This document shows, one piece after another, positions 1 through 12,900 of a stretch of DNA of 64,000 bases. This stretch comes from Setophaga petechia (taxonomy: Eukaryota; Chordata; Aves; Passeriformes; Parulidae), in NCBI GenBank assembly GCA_024362935.1, contig JANCRA010000030.1, forward strand, positions 5,934,096 to 5,998,095, in the 5' to 3' direction. The notes under the pieces were generated by a model. It ran no database searches, was not told the origin of the DNA, and was given only the letters and a program-made list of their open reading frames with translations. The position numbers were made by a program, and so were the translations under genes. How positions within the stretch are numbered: position 1 is the stretch's first letter; each line of letters starts with the position of its first letter.

Positions 1-762
1 TTCATGAGGGTTGTGGGACAAGGGCAGGAATGGGATGTGCTGGTATAGGAGCCTTAAGATGAAGGGAAACCCTGTCAGTTAGCTCTGACATGCTAAAGAT
101 TTTAGAGAAGGGATCTTTAATCTCCCAAATGCTTCTTTGTGTGTCTCTTCTCACCAGGAGTAGAAGAACCCAGTCTTTCACTGGTGGCTGCTGCAGTATC
201 CCTGCCTTGCTTCGTGGTGTAGCTTCAGCACCTACTGCTTGGAGCAGAGGCTGTGTTAGGACAGTGTTCTGGTGCTGCTGGTAAGAGCAGGTAGAGAAGA
301 GCAAAGCAGTTGCCCGTGACTGATCAGGGAATGGTTAATCCATGGGCTGTGTTAGTATCAGAGCAGTGTGTGTCTTTTTGTCTTGACTGAGAAGGAGACC
401 AGAGCTTGAGTTTTATTATTGTATGTGTGTTAGAAAAGTTAAAACCTAGAGCATCTTCATTTGAAGCAAGCATCCCAAATGCTGTAGTTCAGCTATTGTC
501 CTTAACTTCCTAAGAGGTCAGAGCATGCTGCTGCTCTTCCTTTTCTCTTCCCCTTCAAAAATCAAACCGCTTATAAGTAATCATGATAGGGGAAAATAGA
601 CATCAAAGAGTTTATTAAAAATAAAAAGGGCAAACATTGTGCTGACTATGGTTTCCTCCATCTTTCCACTTCTCCTCTCCATTCCGATGGTTCCTGGTCT
701 CTTGGGCACGTGGAGCAATGTTGTCTAATGGTTGTTTCCCTCGATTCTTTTCCAAAGACAAG
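1..762 (+). other. FUBP3: FUBP3 intron (3' part)
   Basis: No earlier FUBP3 exon is recognisable here. The stretch is ordinary AT/GC-mixed intronic DNA, ending in a pyrimidine run before the acceptor at 761-762. Confidence 0.8.
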
Positions 763-920
763 CAAAACGGCTTCTGGGGCAGATTGTAGATCGCTGTCGC
801 AACGGACCTGGTTTTCACAACGATGTTGATGGCAACAGTACCATTCAGGAGATTTTGATCCCGGCATCCAAAGTGGGTCTAGTCATCGGCAAAGGAGGTG
901 AAACAATAAAACAGTTGCAG
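763..920 (+). CDS. FUBP3: FUBP3 exon encoding the start of KH2
   Basis: Encodes [13 protein letters not shown]... through GGETIKQLQ, carrying the GKGG loop of KH2. The acceptor is taken at AG 761-762 because it restores the family's R-A-K-R junction. An AG at 756-757 would add two residues and is the alternative. The donor is GTGCGC at 921. Confidence 0.92.
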
Positions 921-3900
921 GTGCGCAAGATGCATTTCCTTGAGGGCTCTCTTCCCTACTGCAGCTTCTCTAGATCCACTGGAACGGGCTGAAATGGAGA
1001 GCCTTGAATGCTCTAACCTTCTCCAGCAGGGACTACTCTTCTGCCTTCGGAGATTGGGCTCAAATCCAATCTCTTGTTACAAAATCAGTGTGGCCCCAGC
1101 TACACAAGTAGTGGAGTTTTGCCAGAACTGCGACAGAAACCCGTGTGCTGTAGATAACACTTGGTGTGTGCTGTTTAGGAGGGGATCCCTGTAGCCGAGG
1201 AAGGGCCATGTCTGCTCTGCTCTGCAGTATTTTTAATGCCAGCCATGCTCTTGTAGAGTGCTCTGCTTCTCTTTTGTTGCTGGTCTGTGGTAAAGCTGCC
1301 ATATGTCATCTTTTTTTCTCATCCCACCCCTTTCTAATTAAGTGTTGTGTTATGTATCAACTGTGTTCCTGGATGTTCTTTATTCCTCCATCTGGTACAA
1401 GTTTTTAAAGAATAGAGGGTTATAGCAAAACACCTAGGGTCAAAAATGGAGGGGTTTTGAGTGCACTTATTAGACCTCTGTCATACAGTTTGGAGGCTGG
1501 TCACTTAATAACTGTTACATGCAGACAGCTACACATTTTGGAAAGGGCTGGAAAGGCAGTAGTTGAGGTGGAGGGGGTTGTTCTTACAAGGATTTCAGCT
1601 ATTTGAGAACCTCAGGAGCAGTGCAGTTTCTGGCAGTCCTTTACACTCTAGGACTGTTCCTGAATTTGTGCATTCTGTAACGGTGCTGGTTTGACCTTCA
1701 TAATTTTTAATAACCAAAATCTAGTCCCTTGTTTTAGGGACTCTGCTTAGAAAATTGCTCTGTGCTTTTTCTTCAGGAGCGAACAGGTGTGAAAATGATT
1801 ATGATCCAAGATGGTCCTTTGCCTACTGGAGCAGATAAACCTCTCCGTATTACTGGAGATGCATTTAAAGTACAGGTATGTAACAAAAGCAAACTGGTTC
1901 CCCAAGAGAACTGAGGAGAAAGTCAAACCTGGCTGTATTTGTGAGCACCTAATGGAGTCAAATCCAACTGTAAATGTAATAATCTTTCCTGGTTTTGTTT
2001 GTTCTGTAAGGTTGAGTAGAGCAAGTTAAAACACCAGAGTTTGTTTTACAGCATAACTTAGGAGCTGTCACTCAACATAAATACTGCACATGGGTAGGAG
2101 TAGAGATGAGGGGGAGGGTTTGGAGAAAGTAGTTTTGAAATGCTTTCCAGTCTGTGTGACTAAAAATGAGAGCTCTGTGTCACTTGAGCAAATGGGTTCT
2201 TAGTGACTGACTGAATCACACATTTGAGACAGCAAACCTTTCACAAAATTACCTCAGACAGCCAATCGACGCAGGTAATTAAAAACCAATCCCACAACAA
2301 CTCCTGAAACCAAGGGGTTTGCTTGATATTGGTGCCTCAGTCTCCTTGTGCCAGGGTTCTGCAGATGTGGATGTACCTGTGGTTTGGAGAAAAACCCCCA
2401 TCAGCTGCAGACTGGGGGATTGCAGTGTGATGGGAGCACCTGAATTAGAGCATTAAAGTTTAGCCACAGCCTGTTCCACTTCTTAACAAGTGCCTTTCAT
2501 AACTTGCTAAGTACTTAAATCTAGCTTAGCATTCCTGTCTCCAATAGAAGTAGTTCTGTTTCATAGGATCTCCCTAATCATAAATTGCTGGAACAGTTGA
2601 TATTCCTCAGGCATAGTGTTTGGGTAGTATTTTTCAAAGCTCTTATTGCAAGTTTTAAAGTTAATTTTTTTCCCTCTGAAATTCTTGCTGTGGGGGTATC
2701 ACTGTGCAAAAGGAGTTTAAAGACAGTCTGGCTACTCGTAACTAAATCATATTCTCAGTGTTGCCACTTCCCAGGTGGCTTCTGCTGTGCAAGATTTGCT
2801 GTTGTCACGTCTTCCATTCAAGGGAACATGGAGACTGCACAGGCTGGAGGATCTTTGAGGCACTTAAGGCTGAGAACACTTAGGAAGTGTTTAAGGAGTG
2901 TGATGAATCCTTGGGTTTGGTGGGATTCTGTGGATGCTGCAACAGTGTTTCTTAGCTCCCTCAAATCCTTCTGCAATCTCTCCATCACCCATATTTCTGT
3001 CTTGGCATCTCTGAAATGTCTTTGAGTTGCTTCTTTCTGTTAAAAATACTTTGAGGACATGGGAAAGATGTAAAAATGAAAGGAGAGAGATTCACCACTG
3101 TCCTCAAGCTTGGAAATAGAACCAAGTTGTCAAAAGCTTGACTTGGTAGTAGAGAGAAACAAATGCTGGGATTTGACATATACAGGTGCTTTTTATTTTA
3201 TTGGTGAATACTGTTGGCTAGTTTCCAGGGTAGACTTTCACTGGCTGGGCTTGTGAATGGCCTTGAGTGCTGTCAATAGGTAGGAAAAATATCCATTTGT
3301 CTCAGAAAGTGTCTTGCTGGATTGCTGCGGACCTGGGTTTAATGTCTCAGAGTCAGTGAGCCCAGCAGCCTCCCTGGTATGTGCTCTGTAGTTCTTAGTG
3401 GGCATCACCTCTGCCATGCTACCAACAGCTTCTACCTTGCTGTGTTGGTGTCAGTTCTGTCAGTAGGAAAGGGCATCCACTTCCAAAGATATTTTACAAG
3501 TTAAAGGACCTTTTATGAAAAACTGGAGGGAGCAATTGCACCCAAGAAACTGCCACCTTGTGCACCTGGCAGGTTTTGTCAGACATAGAAGATGCCATCA
3601 AGAACAGACTGTGGTAAAAGAAATCCTAAATCAGGCTGCTGTTCCTGTCAGCAGATGGACATCCCCCTGCCTGAAGCCTGACCATTCCCCATGTTGAGGC
3701 CCTGACACCAGGAGGGCAAGGAGAAGAATTTGAAGCTAACTGTAACTTCTTTCCCCATGTAGCAAGCGAGGGAAATGGTACTGGAGATCATCCGAGAGAA
3801 AGATCAGGCAGACTTCCGAGGCGTGCGCAGTGATTTCAGTGCTAGAATGGGAGGAGGCAGCATAGAGGTACGTTTGCTTCTCAGTGCTCTGCTAACCTCC

Positions 3901-6900
3901 CTGTGGGATGGGTACTGGGGGGAGTCATCCAACTGCACTTGTAACCTGTAAGCTTTTTTTTAAATGTGTTGTGTTCTTTTTTTTTTTTTTTTTTTTTTTT
4001 GCCAGAAGAATTGAGTCTGGCTCTGCAAAGAGGAGGAGTTCTCATGGACTCCCAGATGGCACTTTATAATTGAAGCTGCATTCTTGTAGTGCAGAGTTCA
4101 TTTAGTGGGGAAGGAATTTGTGGCCACGTGTTTGTTTTTCTCAAGAGATGCGGTTCTGTAGCCTGGAGCTGCCTAACATGGCCCACCCTCAAAGTTAAGA
4201 GCATCTCCTTGTAAAATCAGAGTCATTCAGTCTAGTTCTCTGCACTTTCATACTCCTTTGCCTTTCCCATCAGGTCTCTGTGCCCAGGTATGCTGTTGGA
4301 ATTGTGATAGGAAGAAATGGAGAAATGATCAAAAAGATTCAGAATGATGCTGGAGTTAGGATTCAATTTAAACCAGGTTTGTGTGAGGATGGAGAGCCGT
4401 TGCTTTCTGACCAGTGTTCCACTTTTGGGTTCCAGCAGCCAGGCTTTCCTCATTTACAGGTGCATTGTGTCTCTTTCTGAAACCCATTTAAATGTGATGT
4501 GCTGCCTCCTCATGCACTTCCTGGTTTTCAGAGAGTAAGATTATGTACAGCTCATTTGCAAACATTAGATGTCACAACAGTCATGTCTTGAGTGGTAATT
4601 GTACAGATAAATAAAATAACAAAAATCTTTTATTTCCTGTTAAAGAATTCTCCTTCAGGACATTAAAGCCTTTGGGGATCAGGAGTTGATTAATTCTGAG
4701 TAACTTTCTCTGGGTCCTTGGCTGTCTGATCACCTATCAAAGCTGCCTTTTTTCCTCTTAAAATTATATCAGTCTCTTTCATAGCTTTTTGACATTTGAA
4801 AGTGTTTTCTTTTGAGTGTTTATTCCCTCTGCAGTGTGGGCTGGGTTTTGTCTTCTTGCAGTCCAGGGAAGAGGGGCTGAAGGTGGAGGGAAGCAGTAGC
4901 TCCTGGGATAGTTCTGTGGTGTGAAAATGCTGCCAGCAGTGTTGGTGCTGGAAAGAAGCTTTTGTTGGTGAGTGGATGTTTTCTGCTTTTAATTGAGTCT
5001 TTGCCACCTCTCTCCACAGATGATGGGATTAGCGCAGAAAGAGTCGCGCAGGTCATGGGGCTCCCGGAGCGGTGTCAGCACGCAGCACACATCATCAGTG
5101 AGCTCATCCTCACGGCACAGGTGGGTTCTGGAAGTGCTCTTTGGGAATGTGGGCTGCATGGAGGGATGGAGGCCATCTTCTGAAAAGCAGCAGTGTTCAG
5201 TTTTCCCCTGCTAGGGCACACATGTTGCTCCCCAGAGCTGCTGGGTCTGAGATTTGTTTCTTTATGATGGAAGTTCTTTTAATGTCGTGTGGGCTAACTG
5301 AGCTGTGGGAAGGTCTTCTATTCCCAGGCCTATGAGGCATCATTATAGCTCCACATCAATCTCCTCTTTAGTTGCTGTTAAGTTTGGAAACAGTGACCTG
5401 GTGGAATGGAGTCCATCAGCATCAGACAGTGACTGGGGGCTCTGTTTACACAGCAGAGCACTGCCAGTGCTCAGTGGAGCCTCAGCCTCCAGCCCTTTGG
5501 TCTGGCAGAGGCACAGGAAGGTGCTGAGTGCTCAGGTATTGTGTCACTGTGCTCTAAGACACACCAACATTGCATTGCACAAGAGCAAGAAAGGTGAAGT
5601 ACTAGGGCAGACTCTTGAAGGAGGTTGTATATCCCTTTGCATTATGAGGAATTAAAACTTTAGGCCATTTCAGAAACCTGAGCATAATTTGTCCATCTTG
5701 ATATCTCTTCTAACCCCAATACCTTGTTTGAATACTTGATTTCATAACTTGCTGTAATGATTCACTTAAATATTGTGGTCTGTCATGATACCTCTGACTG
5801 CCCATGGCATTTCCTTTTGGAAAAATCACTTACCCAAAATGGATATGTCCTTTAAGTGCCTTTGAACTTAAAAGCATCCTTTGGAAGTTTTGGAAGATGT
5901 GCATTTCTGCTGAGTAATTCCAGCAGGGTGACACTTGAAAGGGTTGGAAAGCAACTTTTGTGTGTGTCAGTGCCAAGATCCATTGTTTGCTCTAAAGAGA
6001 CCCCCCCATCACAAACTGAAAGTCCTTTAGTAGTTGATGCTTATTTATAGGTTCATTTCAGCAAATGTAAAGGCATGCATTTAGAAATAAAAATATCTTC
6101 CTGAATCAGGAAGGCAACCTACATTACTTGGCATCTTTCTAGAGTGCTTCAAACCTTGACTGTGAAACTGAGGTCCAGGAATATCTCAATTCAATGCCAT
6201 TGATTATGAGGCAGTTTAACTGACCTGGCTTTATTTGGTTTTTAATGTGCATTGGTGCCAACATAAAAGCACTGATGCACATGTTTTACCTTCTCAGGAA
6301 CGAGATGGCTTTGGGAACTTGGCTGTAGCCAGAGGAAGAGGTCATGGCCGTGGGGACTGGAGTGTTGGAGCACCTGGGGGCGTGCAGGAAATCACCTACA
6401 CTGTTCCAGCTGACAAGTGTGGCCTCGTTATAGGCAAAGGTGGGTTTGGTGCCTCCAAATACCACAGCTTGCAATCCTTCTCTCTCAGGATGGTCATGTT
6501 CTTGCTGCCTGACAGTGAAGCTGTGGGATTTTCTGTGGTTGTAGTGTTTAGTGCCTGGTGAATGCAGCCTAGGAATAAGCTGTTGTGGTTGTTGTCTTTG
6601 TGGTGTTCTCACTCATAATTGTGTTCTCCAGGCCCTTGTTCACAAGCTGTAAGAGAGGCTCTTAATGCAGAGCTGTCAAATAAGCTTGTTTTGTAACAAG
6701 CAGCTGGCTGAGAAAAGGCAGGTTCATTTGTGGAGTCTTTTTACAGAGAATTCGTTTGAAGGACAGTTTATCAGGGACAAGCAGAGCAGTCATTTCATGG
6801 TGCTGGATTTCTGTGAGTGCTCTGTGAGGAAATGGAAGGCCTCTGAGTGTGCTAATAACAGGAGCTGCTTCCAGCCCCTGAAGTGTGTGATGAATGAAGT

Positions 6901-9900
6901 GAAGTAGGAGGATTTCTCTGCCTCTGCTGGCACCTGACCTGGCACAGAAGCCTGGTGCACCTTGTGCCACTTGGCTGAGCGTGTTCACTGCCATGGAGGC
7001 CCCTTGGCTGCTTGGCCAGTGGATCTCTCTGTGCTCAGGAGATGGATGAGGGGCCATCCTCTCAATCAGAACACCCCTGTGATGGTTGTGAAACTGAGCA
7101 CCAGCAGCAGACTCAGTTTGTCACAGAGCAGGAGCTGCACGTGGGGCAGTGGCAGGACTCAGGGTAGAGCCAGGAGCAGACAAGCTCTGTAGCTCTGAGC
7201 TGCTGGGATGTGTCTGAGCTAATGCACTGACCTATCTAAGGCAGTGTTTCATTTTTCTATCTATTCATTTTTCCGAAAGAATGACATATGCCTGAACTAG
7301 TATTTAAATAATCACAGCTGGCTTTCAGCCTCAGCAGAGAATAGAATAGGAATAGATAAGCTACAGCAGAAAAGGAGGCAGAGACTTGAGGGCATTGGGC
7401 CAAGTTTCAGTGGCTTTGAGTGTTCCTGGCAGGAGGCAGCTGGTGGTGAGACTTGTTGTGGCTTCTTTCCCTCCTGCACGTCCCTGCTGTTCCCTGCCAT
7501 GGGCCTGTCCCCACAGCACCCTGAGCTCCTGCCCTGTTGGATGACCAGGGACAGGGACATGGGCAGGTCAGCCCTGTGGCTGCAATTGTTTTCAGATGTT
7601 GTTTTTTGCCACAAGCCTGTTCACAAACCTGAAAACTTTTTTTCAGTATGAAAAACCACCTGCTTTCCCCATTATGCAGAAATTGCAGTGATTATGCTTG
7701 TCCTCACTCAACAGTCCAGTTGGCCAAAAGATCAAGCAAAGTAAATTTTAAGCCCACGAGAGAGACTTACATGTACAGAAAAATCAAATTATAATGAAAC
7801 TTTATTGCTGTATCCATTAGTCATCTTTAATAAAGGATCAGAAAAGGTCACTTGTTGTTCAGCAGTGCACTGAAGTGGAGCATTTGTGACTACAGAGTGC
7901 ACTGTGTGCTGAAAAGATAAATGCAGGTAGTGGAGTGAATGTCCCAGCATTCAAGTGCAAGGCCTGGCACAGCCTCACTGGGGGGTGAAGGGTGGCTTTT
8001 TACCTTTGTTTCCACAACAGCAAAATAGGGATTCTTACTTGGCCAGATCAGAAGCTTTCTGGAGTGACTAATTACTAGTTGTATGGTGATTTGAGTGCTG
8101 GTAGCATTGTAATACCACCTTGTAATCGGTGTTCTCACAGTGCCTGTGCTCTTAGGCTGCTGCAGCCTTCACTTTTGTCAAGTGAGTGATGGCTGTAGCA
8201 TTGCCTTTTGGGGTCTGGACCAGCATGGATGTGCTGCACTCTCCACACATTGATGCAAGACAGGCAATTCTTGTTATTCCCACCCCTGCTGCCTGTGGGG
8301 CAGTGCAGGGCAGAGGGGATCTTAGTGGGGCTTTCTTAACTGTGACCAATTGCAAAACCTTTGCACTCCCTGACAGTTTGTGAGCAGTTTCCAGCTGTTG
8401 GCTGTGAATTCAGGATGGGGCTGTTGGCCTTCTCTGTAAAATCTGGCTGAAGACTCTGGGCCCTCAGCTTGGTCTGGAGATCACCACCCAAGCAAAGAGT
8501 GCTGACCCAAGAGCCCTGAGCACCCAGGTGTGGTGTGTGTGATCTGACCTGGTGAGCACTCAAGAAGCAGGAAAAAGGCAGAGGCTGGGAAGTTTTTCAG
8601 CTCAGTATCTGCAGCATACAGGACAGAAGACCTGGTGCCTTTTTCTTGTGGGCATCTCAGCTTGGGAGCGTGAGCTTTTAGGAGTTGGCCTGCAGATCCT
8701 GCGCATGGCTTTTTCCCCTGCAGGGTGGGAAGGTGCAGCTTTTCTTTCCCAAAGGCCCTGAGGAAGGGTGGAGGCGAGCACCATACACATGTCAAAGTCT
8801 GTCTGTGTTTGGTGGTGCTTGGAAACAGCCTCTGACTGCCTGGGCCCCCCTGGATTTCCATGATAAATACGGCAATCCTGGCAGATACCGCGCCCGGCCT
8901 GGCTCTTGTCAGCCCGGCCTTTGAGCAGGTTTGATTAATTGCTTTAGGATTTCACATCCAGCCGGGAGGGAGGCCGCTCCTGGCTCGCTCCTGCCCCCCA
9001 TCAGGTGGAAGAATGGAGGGGATGAATGCTCTATAGACAGCCACCATGTGCCCAGCAGTCACCTCGCCGTGGGGAGGAGATTCCTTCCGGCACCGCGGCT
9101 GCGTCACGGCCTCTGCATCCTCTGGAGGGTGGCTTGGCTGGGAGGGAGCACTTCCACCTGTACCAGGCTGCAGGGGGAAGAGGACAAGGGCACTGAGCCC
9201 TTCTGGAGTGGGGGTAAAGCTTGAAGTCTCCCACCAAACCTGGAGAGGCAGCTGACTCCATTCTGCTGTGTGGTGTAGGAGGGAGCTGCTGTAGAGACAG
9301 ACCCAACAGCCACAGGCTTGGTGCTGAATGCTAAACGGGGCAATGATTTGAAATCTGTATTCTCCTTGCTTCCAGTTTGAGAATGCTTCGATTTTTAATC
9401 CCCTTTTGGAAGGAGAAGCTAGTCTGCAGTGCAAGTAGCCACCTCTGGTTGTGCCTCTGTCACCCAGTAAAGAAGTTGTGCCACTCCTTCAAATTGTGTT
9501 GCCTGAAAGGGTCCTCTGTTTTCACTGAGCAGATGAAATGGCTGTTGATTCAGATCTCACCTCGATATGTAAAAAACAGAGCTTCAAACAAATCTGCATC
9601 AGACAAAAGCATGACACAAAAAAAACCCCTTCTTGGTTTTGAAACTTCATCTTACTCCTTTCCCATGCTTGACTGAAAGTAAGTGGGTTGGCTTTTGGCT
9701 GCACAGTACAATCCCTGTTGTCTGCCCAGGGATGTGACATGATTATCTTTTGTTAAATGCATCTTCAAAAATTCATTTAGAAAGAGTTAATTGCCCTTTG
9801 GCAACTTTTCCTCCTCCCTTCCCCAAGAAGGCTTTAAAATGTTAAAAAGGTCACGAGTCCATTACAATGAAATGAACAAGTGTCTGCAACATCCACAGTT

Positions 9901-12900
9901 TGTTTTGAAATTGTGCTGGGTGTATAGAGATGGAAATGTGAGCAAAATTGAGGCATTTATTTTTGGAGGTTCTTTTTAATGAAAGCCAAACAAAAATCTC
10001 TGGTTAGTTTCCTTTGCTCTCTGTTCTGCTTGCTGTCTATCCTTTGAGCTGGTGATTTTTTGATTTGTGATTTTAAAAGTTGTAAAACCCCTTCCTTCCC
10101 CACACCCTTTAATTTCTCCAGTTGAGTGGAGCTGGTCTGTAAGTTGTGTGAGCTTCCAAAAGAAGAATTGAACCATTGTAACATTGGCTGAGGCTTTTGT
10201 TAAGCAAATTTCATGAAGAGACCAGGACCTAGCAGGTCTTGAGGAAATCAGATCCACTTTGACTGGCCCTGCTGCATCCTGCTGGAAGCACTCCCTGTTC
10301 TTGTGCTTCCAGATGGCAAACAAGCCAGACATGTTCACTGCATGCACAGCTAACTCTGAAATAGCAGGAGACAGCCTGGAATCGTGTGCTGCCATGGCTG
10401 TGGAGGGATGTGTGGCTGCAGGGTGAATAGCAAACCTTGTGAGCAGAGGCTGCTCTAAGGCAATAACCTGTCAAACAGCTCATGTTTGGGAGAAGGCTTA
10501 AGCTTTGTTATGTAGCTGGTGGCTTTTTGCCTTAGTGATGGAAAAAAGAAGAAAAACCAGCATGTTTACATTGCAGGTGACCTTCATTTCATTTCCTAGA
10601 GGATTTGAACAGCTGTGCAAAAGCAATGGAATTCAGTCAGTGCAGGTTTTGCATCTGTTTTGTCAAAGTGCATCCCAGTCATGCTGCATCTTGTTGGGAG
10701 CCTGGCAGTGGGCACTTAGTGGAGCTTGTGTGTTCTTTAAGCAGCATCATCCCTGACCCCAAAAACTGTTAGAGTAGCTCAAGGTTCAGGTTATGCTTGT
10801 GAAGTAGATTAAAGGAGCAGCATGAGCTCAGGTATTGCAGTTTCTTTTGCTGTTACCATCCTCATCCCACCTCTCCTGAGGCACACAGAAGGTGCCTGAA
10901 ACTGTAATCCATTGCCAGGACCTGACTTTGATATAATTTTATGGAAAAAAATACTGAATATCCCTCCTCATGTCTTGGCTTTTTTTCTTCTCAGGTGGTG
11001 AGAACATCAAGAGCATAAATCAGCAGTCAGGAGCACACGTGGAGCTGCAGAGAAACCCACCCCCAAACACAGACCCTGGTGTAAGGATATTCACAATCAG
11101 AGGGGTCCCCCAGCAAATCGAGCTCGCTCGACATCTCATAGATGAGAAAGTTGGTGTAAGTTCTCCCCTGCTCTCCTCCTCTGTCCCTTTCAGACTTGCT
11201 GTTGTCACTCTTGGGTACATGTAGGCCTGGACTCTCAGGATGGCACAGAATGCACATGCTTGCATTGTTCAGCTTCAAAACCATTTGCCTCTTAGCAGCT
11301 GGCTTGAACTGGATGGCCCTCCAGCATCCATTTGGTTAATTTTTGCTGTGGTCCCAGAAGGATTTGACTGTTGACATAATCCTGGTAGTGTATACAGCTA
11401 TATGAGAGGGAAGAACAGCAGTAATAAGGTATGAAAAGGCTGTCAGAGGAGATTTTTGAAAGGGAGACAATGGTGTCACTGTGTGAGAATGACACAGTCC
11501 TGGCAGCATCATCCTGAAAGTAAAACACTCAACTTGCTCAGTAAGTTCAGGATGACTTATCTTACACTTAATGCAGTGCTGTGGTATTGAAGTTTAATAA
11601 AGCTGCAGTACTACTAAATGAGGAGATTTTGGTAAAAAAATATGGAAAATACTGAACTGGGGCATGGCAAAGCTGAAAAGCTGCCTTCATGCTGAATTGT
11701 TTGAGAGGAGAAGGCTTGACACCAACCTCAGGATCCACGTGTCCCAGGCTGTCTTCTCTCCTTTCTTACTACTCATAGTAGCTGCCTCCACCCTGTACTT
11801 GGAGCTGGCATTAAATATTTGTGGATTCTGTGACAGGGCACCAGCATGGGTGGACCTGGAGGATTTGGTCAAAGTCCCTTCAGCCAAGCACCTGCTACAC
11901 CTCATCAAAAGTAAGCTGCTGCATCTCCTCACCATGGGCTGGGGGAATGGCTGGGAGCTAGAAGGTGCTGGGAGAAGGGTGGAGGGCCCTGAAGGGCTGG
12001 GGTATGAGTGGAGCCTTTTAAAGATTGAGCATTCAGAAGCAAAAGCAAGTGAGTTCAGTGCTTTAAACTTGGCTACAGGAAAGATTTCATCTGTTAAATG
12101 ATGCTCAGGTAGGTATTGGCATCTCCAAAATTCCTGTCTCTAGTGCAGTGAGAGCATGGAAAGAAGCCTGAGCTGCACAGAGCACAGGGAGTGCTGTTCA
12201 GTGTGATGTATCTTCACCTTGGCTTCATGAGCAGACTGACACCAAGGCAGGACATAGCAGTTCACACCTGCACAGCTTTCCTCTTGCTCCCATGTTGCCT
12301 GTTTGATCAGCAGCTGCTGACTATAAGTGACAAGTTCTCTTCTCTGGGCAGCTTCATGTCTGTGCCTTGGTAAGTATTTGATTGTCTACTTGAGCATGGC
12401 TTTTTGTCCTCTGCAGTGGTCCTCAGGCGTTCATGACACAGGGCTGGGGCAGCACCTACCAGACGTGGCAGCAGCCTGGACAGCAAGTCCCAAGTAAGTA
12501 CCAGCACCTGGAGAAGGGTTGGTGTTCCCTCTGCAGAAGGCAGGTTCACCCATGAGACCACGTGTGGGAGAACAGCAGAACAATTTCCTGAGCAGAGCAG
12601 AGGAGGTGTGTGGAGGCACGTGGTGATGGTTGAGCTCAGAACGAGCTGAAGGACGTGGAAAATTTTTGCTTTTTGTGTGCTTAAGTGCTTATTGCATCTT
12701 TCTGCTCTTTGGGTAGAAACTTGGTCCTCACTGTCTGTTCCTCTCTTAAAAAACATTCCTGCCTGTGGCTCTCTTCCTCCAGGATTCTCCAGAGAAGCAC
12801 TTGCTAACCACACTTCTCCCTAACAGGTGCTGAGCCCTCCCATCTCTTTGTTCTTGACCTTTTAATTTCTTGCTTGTTTTCTTATTTAATTATTCCTTAC

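Noticed and set aside
758..762. Alternative acceptor AG at 756-757 for the first FUBP3 exon
   Set aside because: It would insert a residue pair not matching the family's ERAKR junction; the AG at 761-762 restores it. Kept as an alternative only.
12079..12108. 30-nt splice-bounded candidate exon in FUBP3
   Set aside because: It would introduce an in-frame TAA after six codons in the required phase and has no resemblance to FUBP3.
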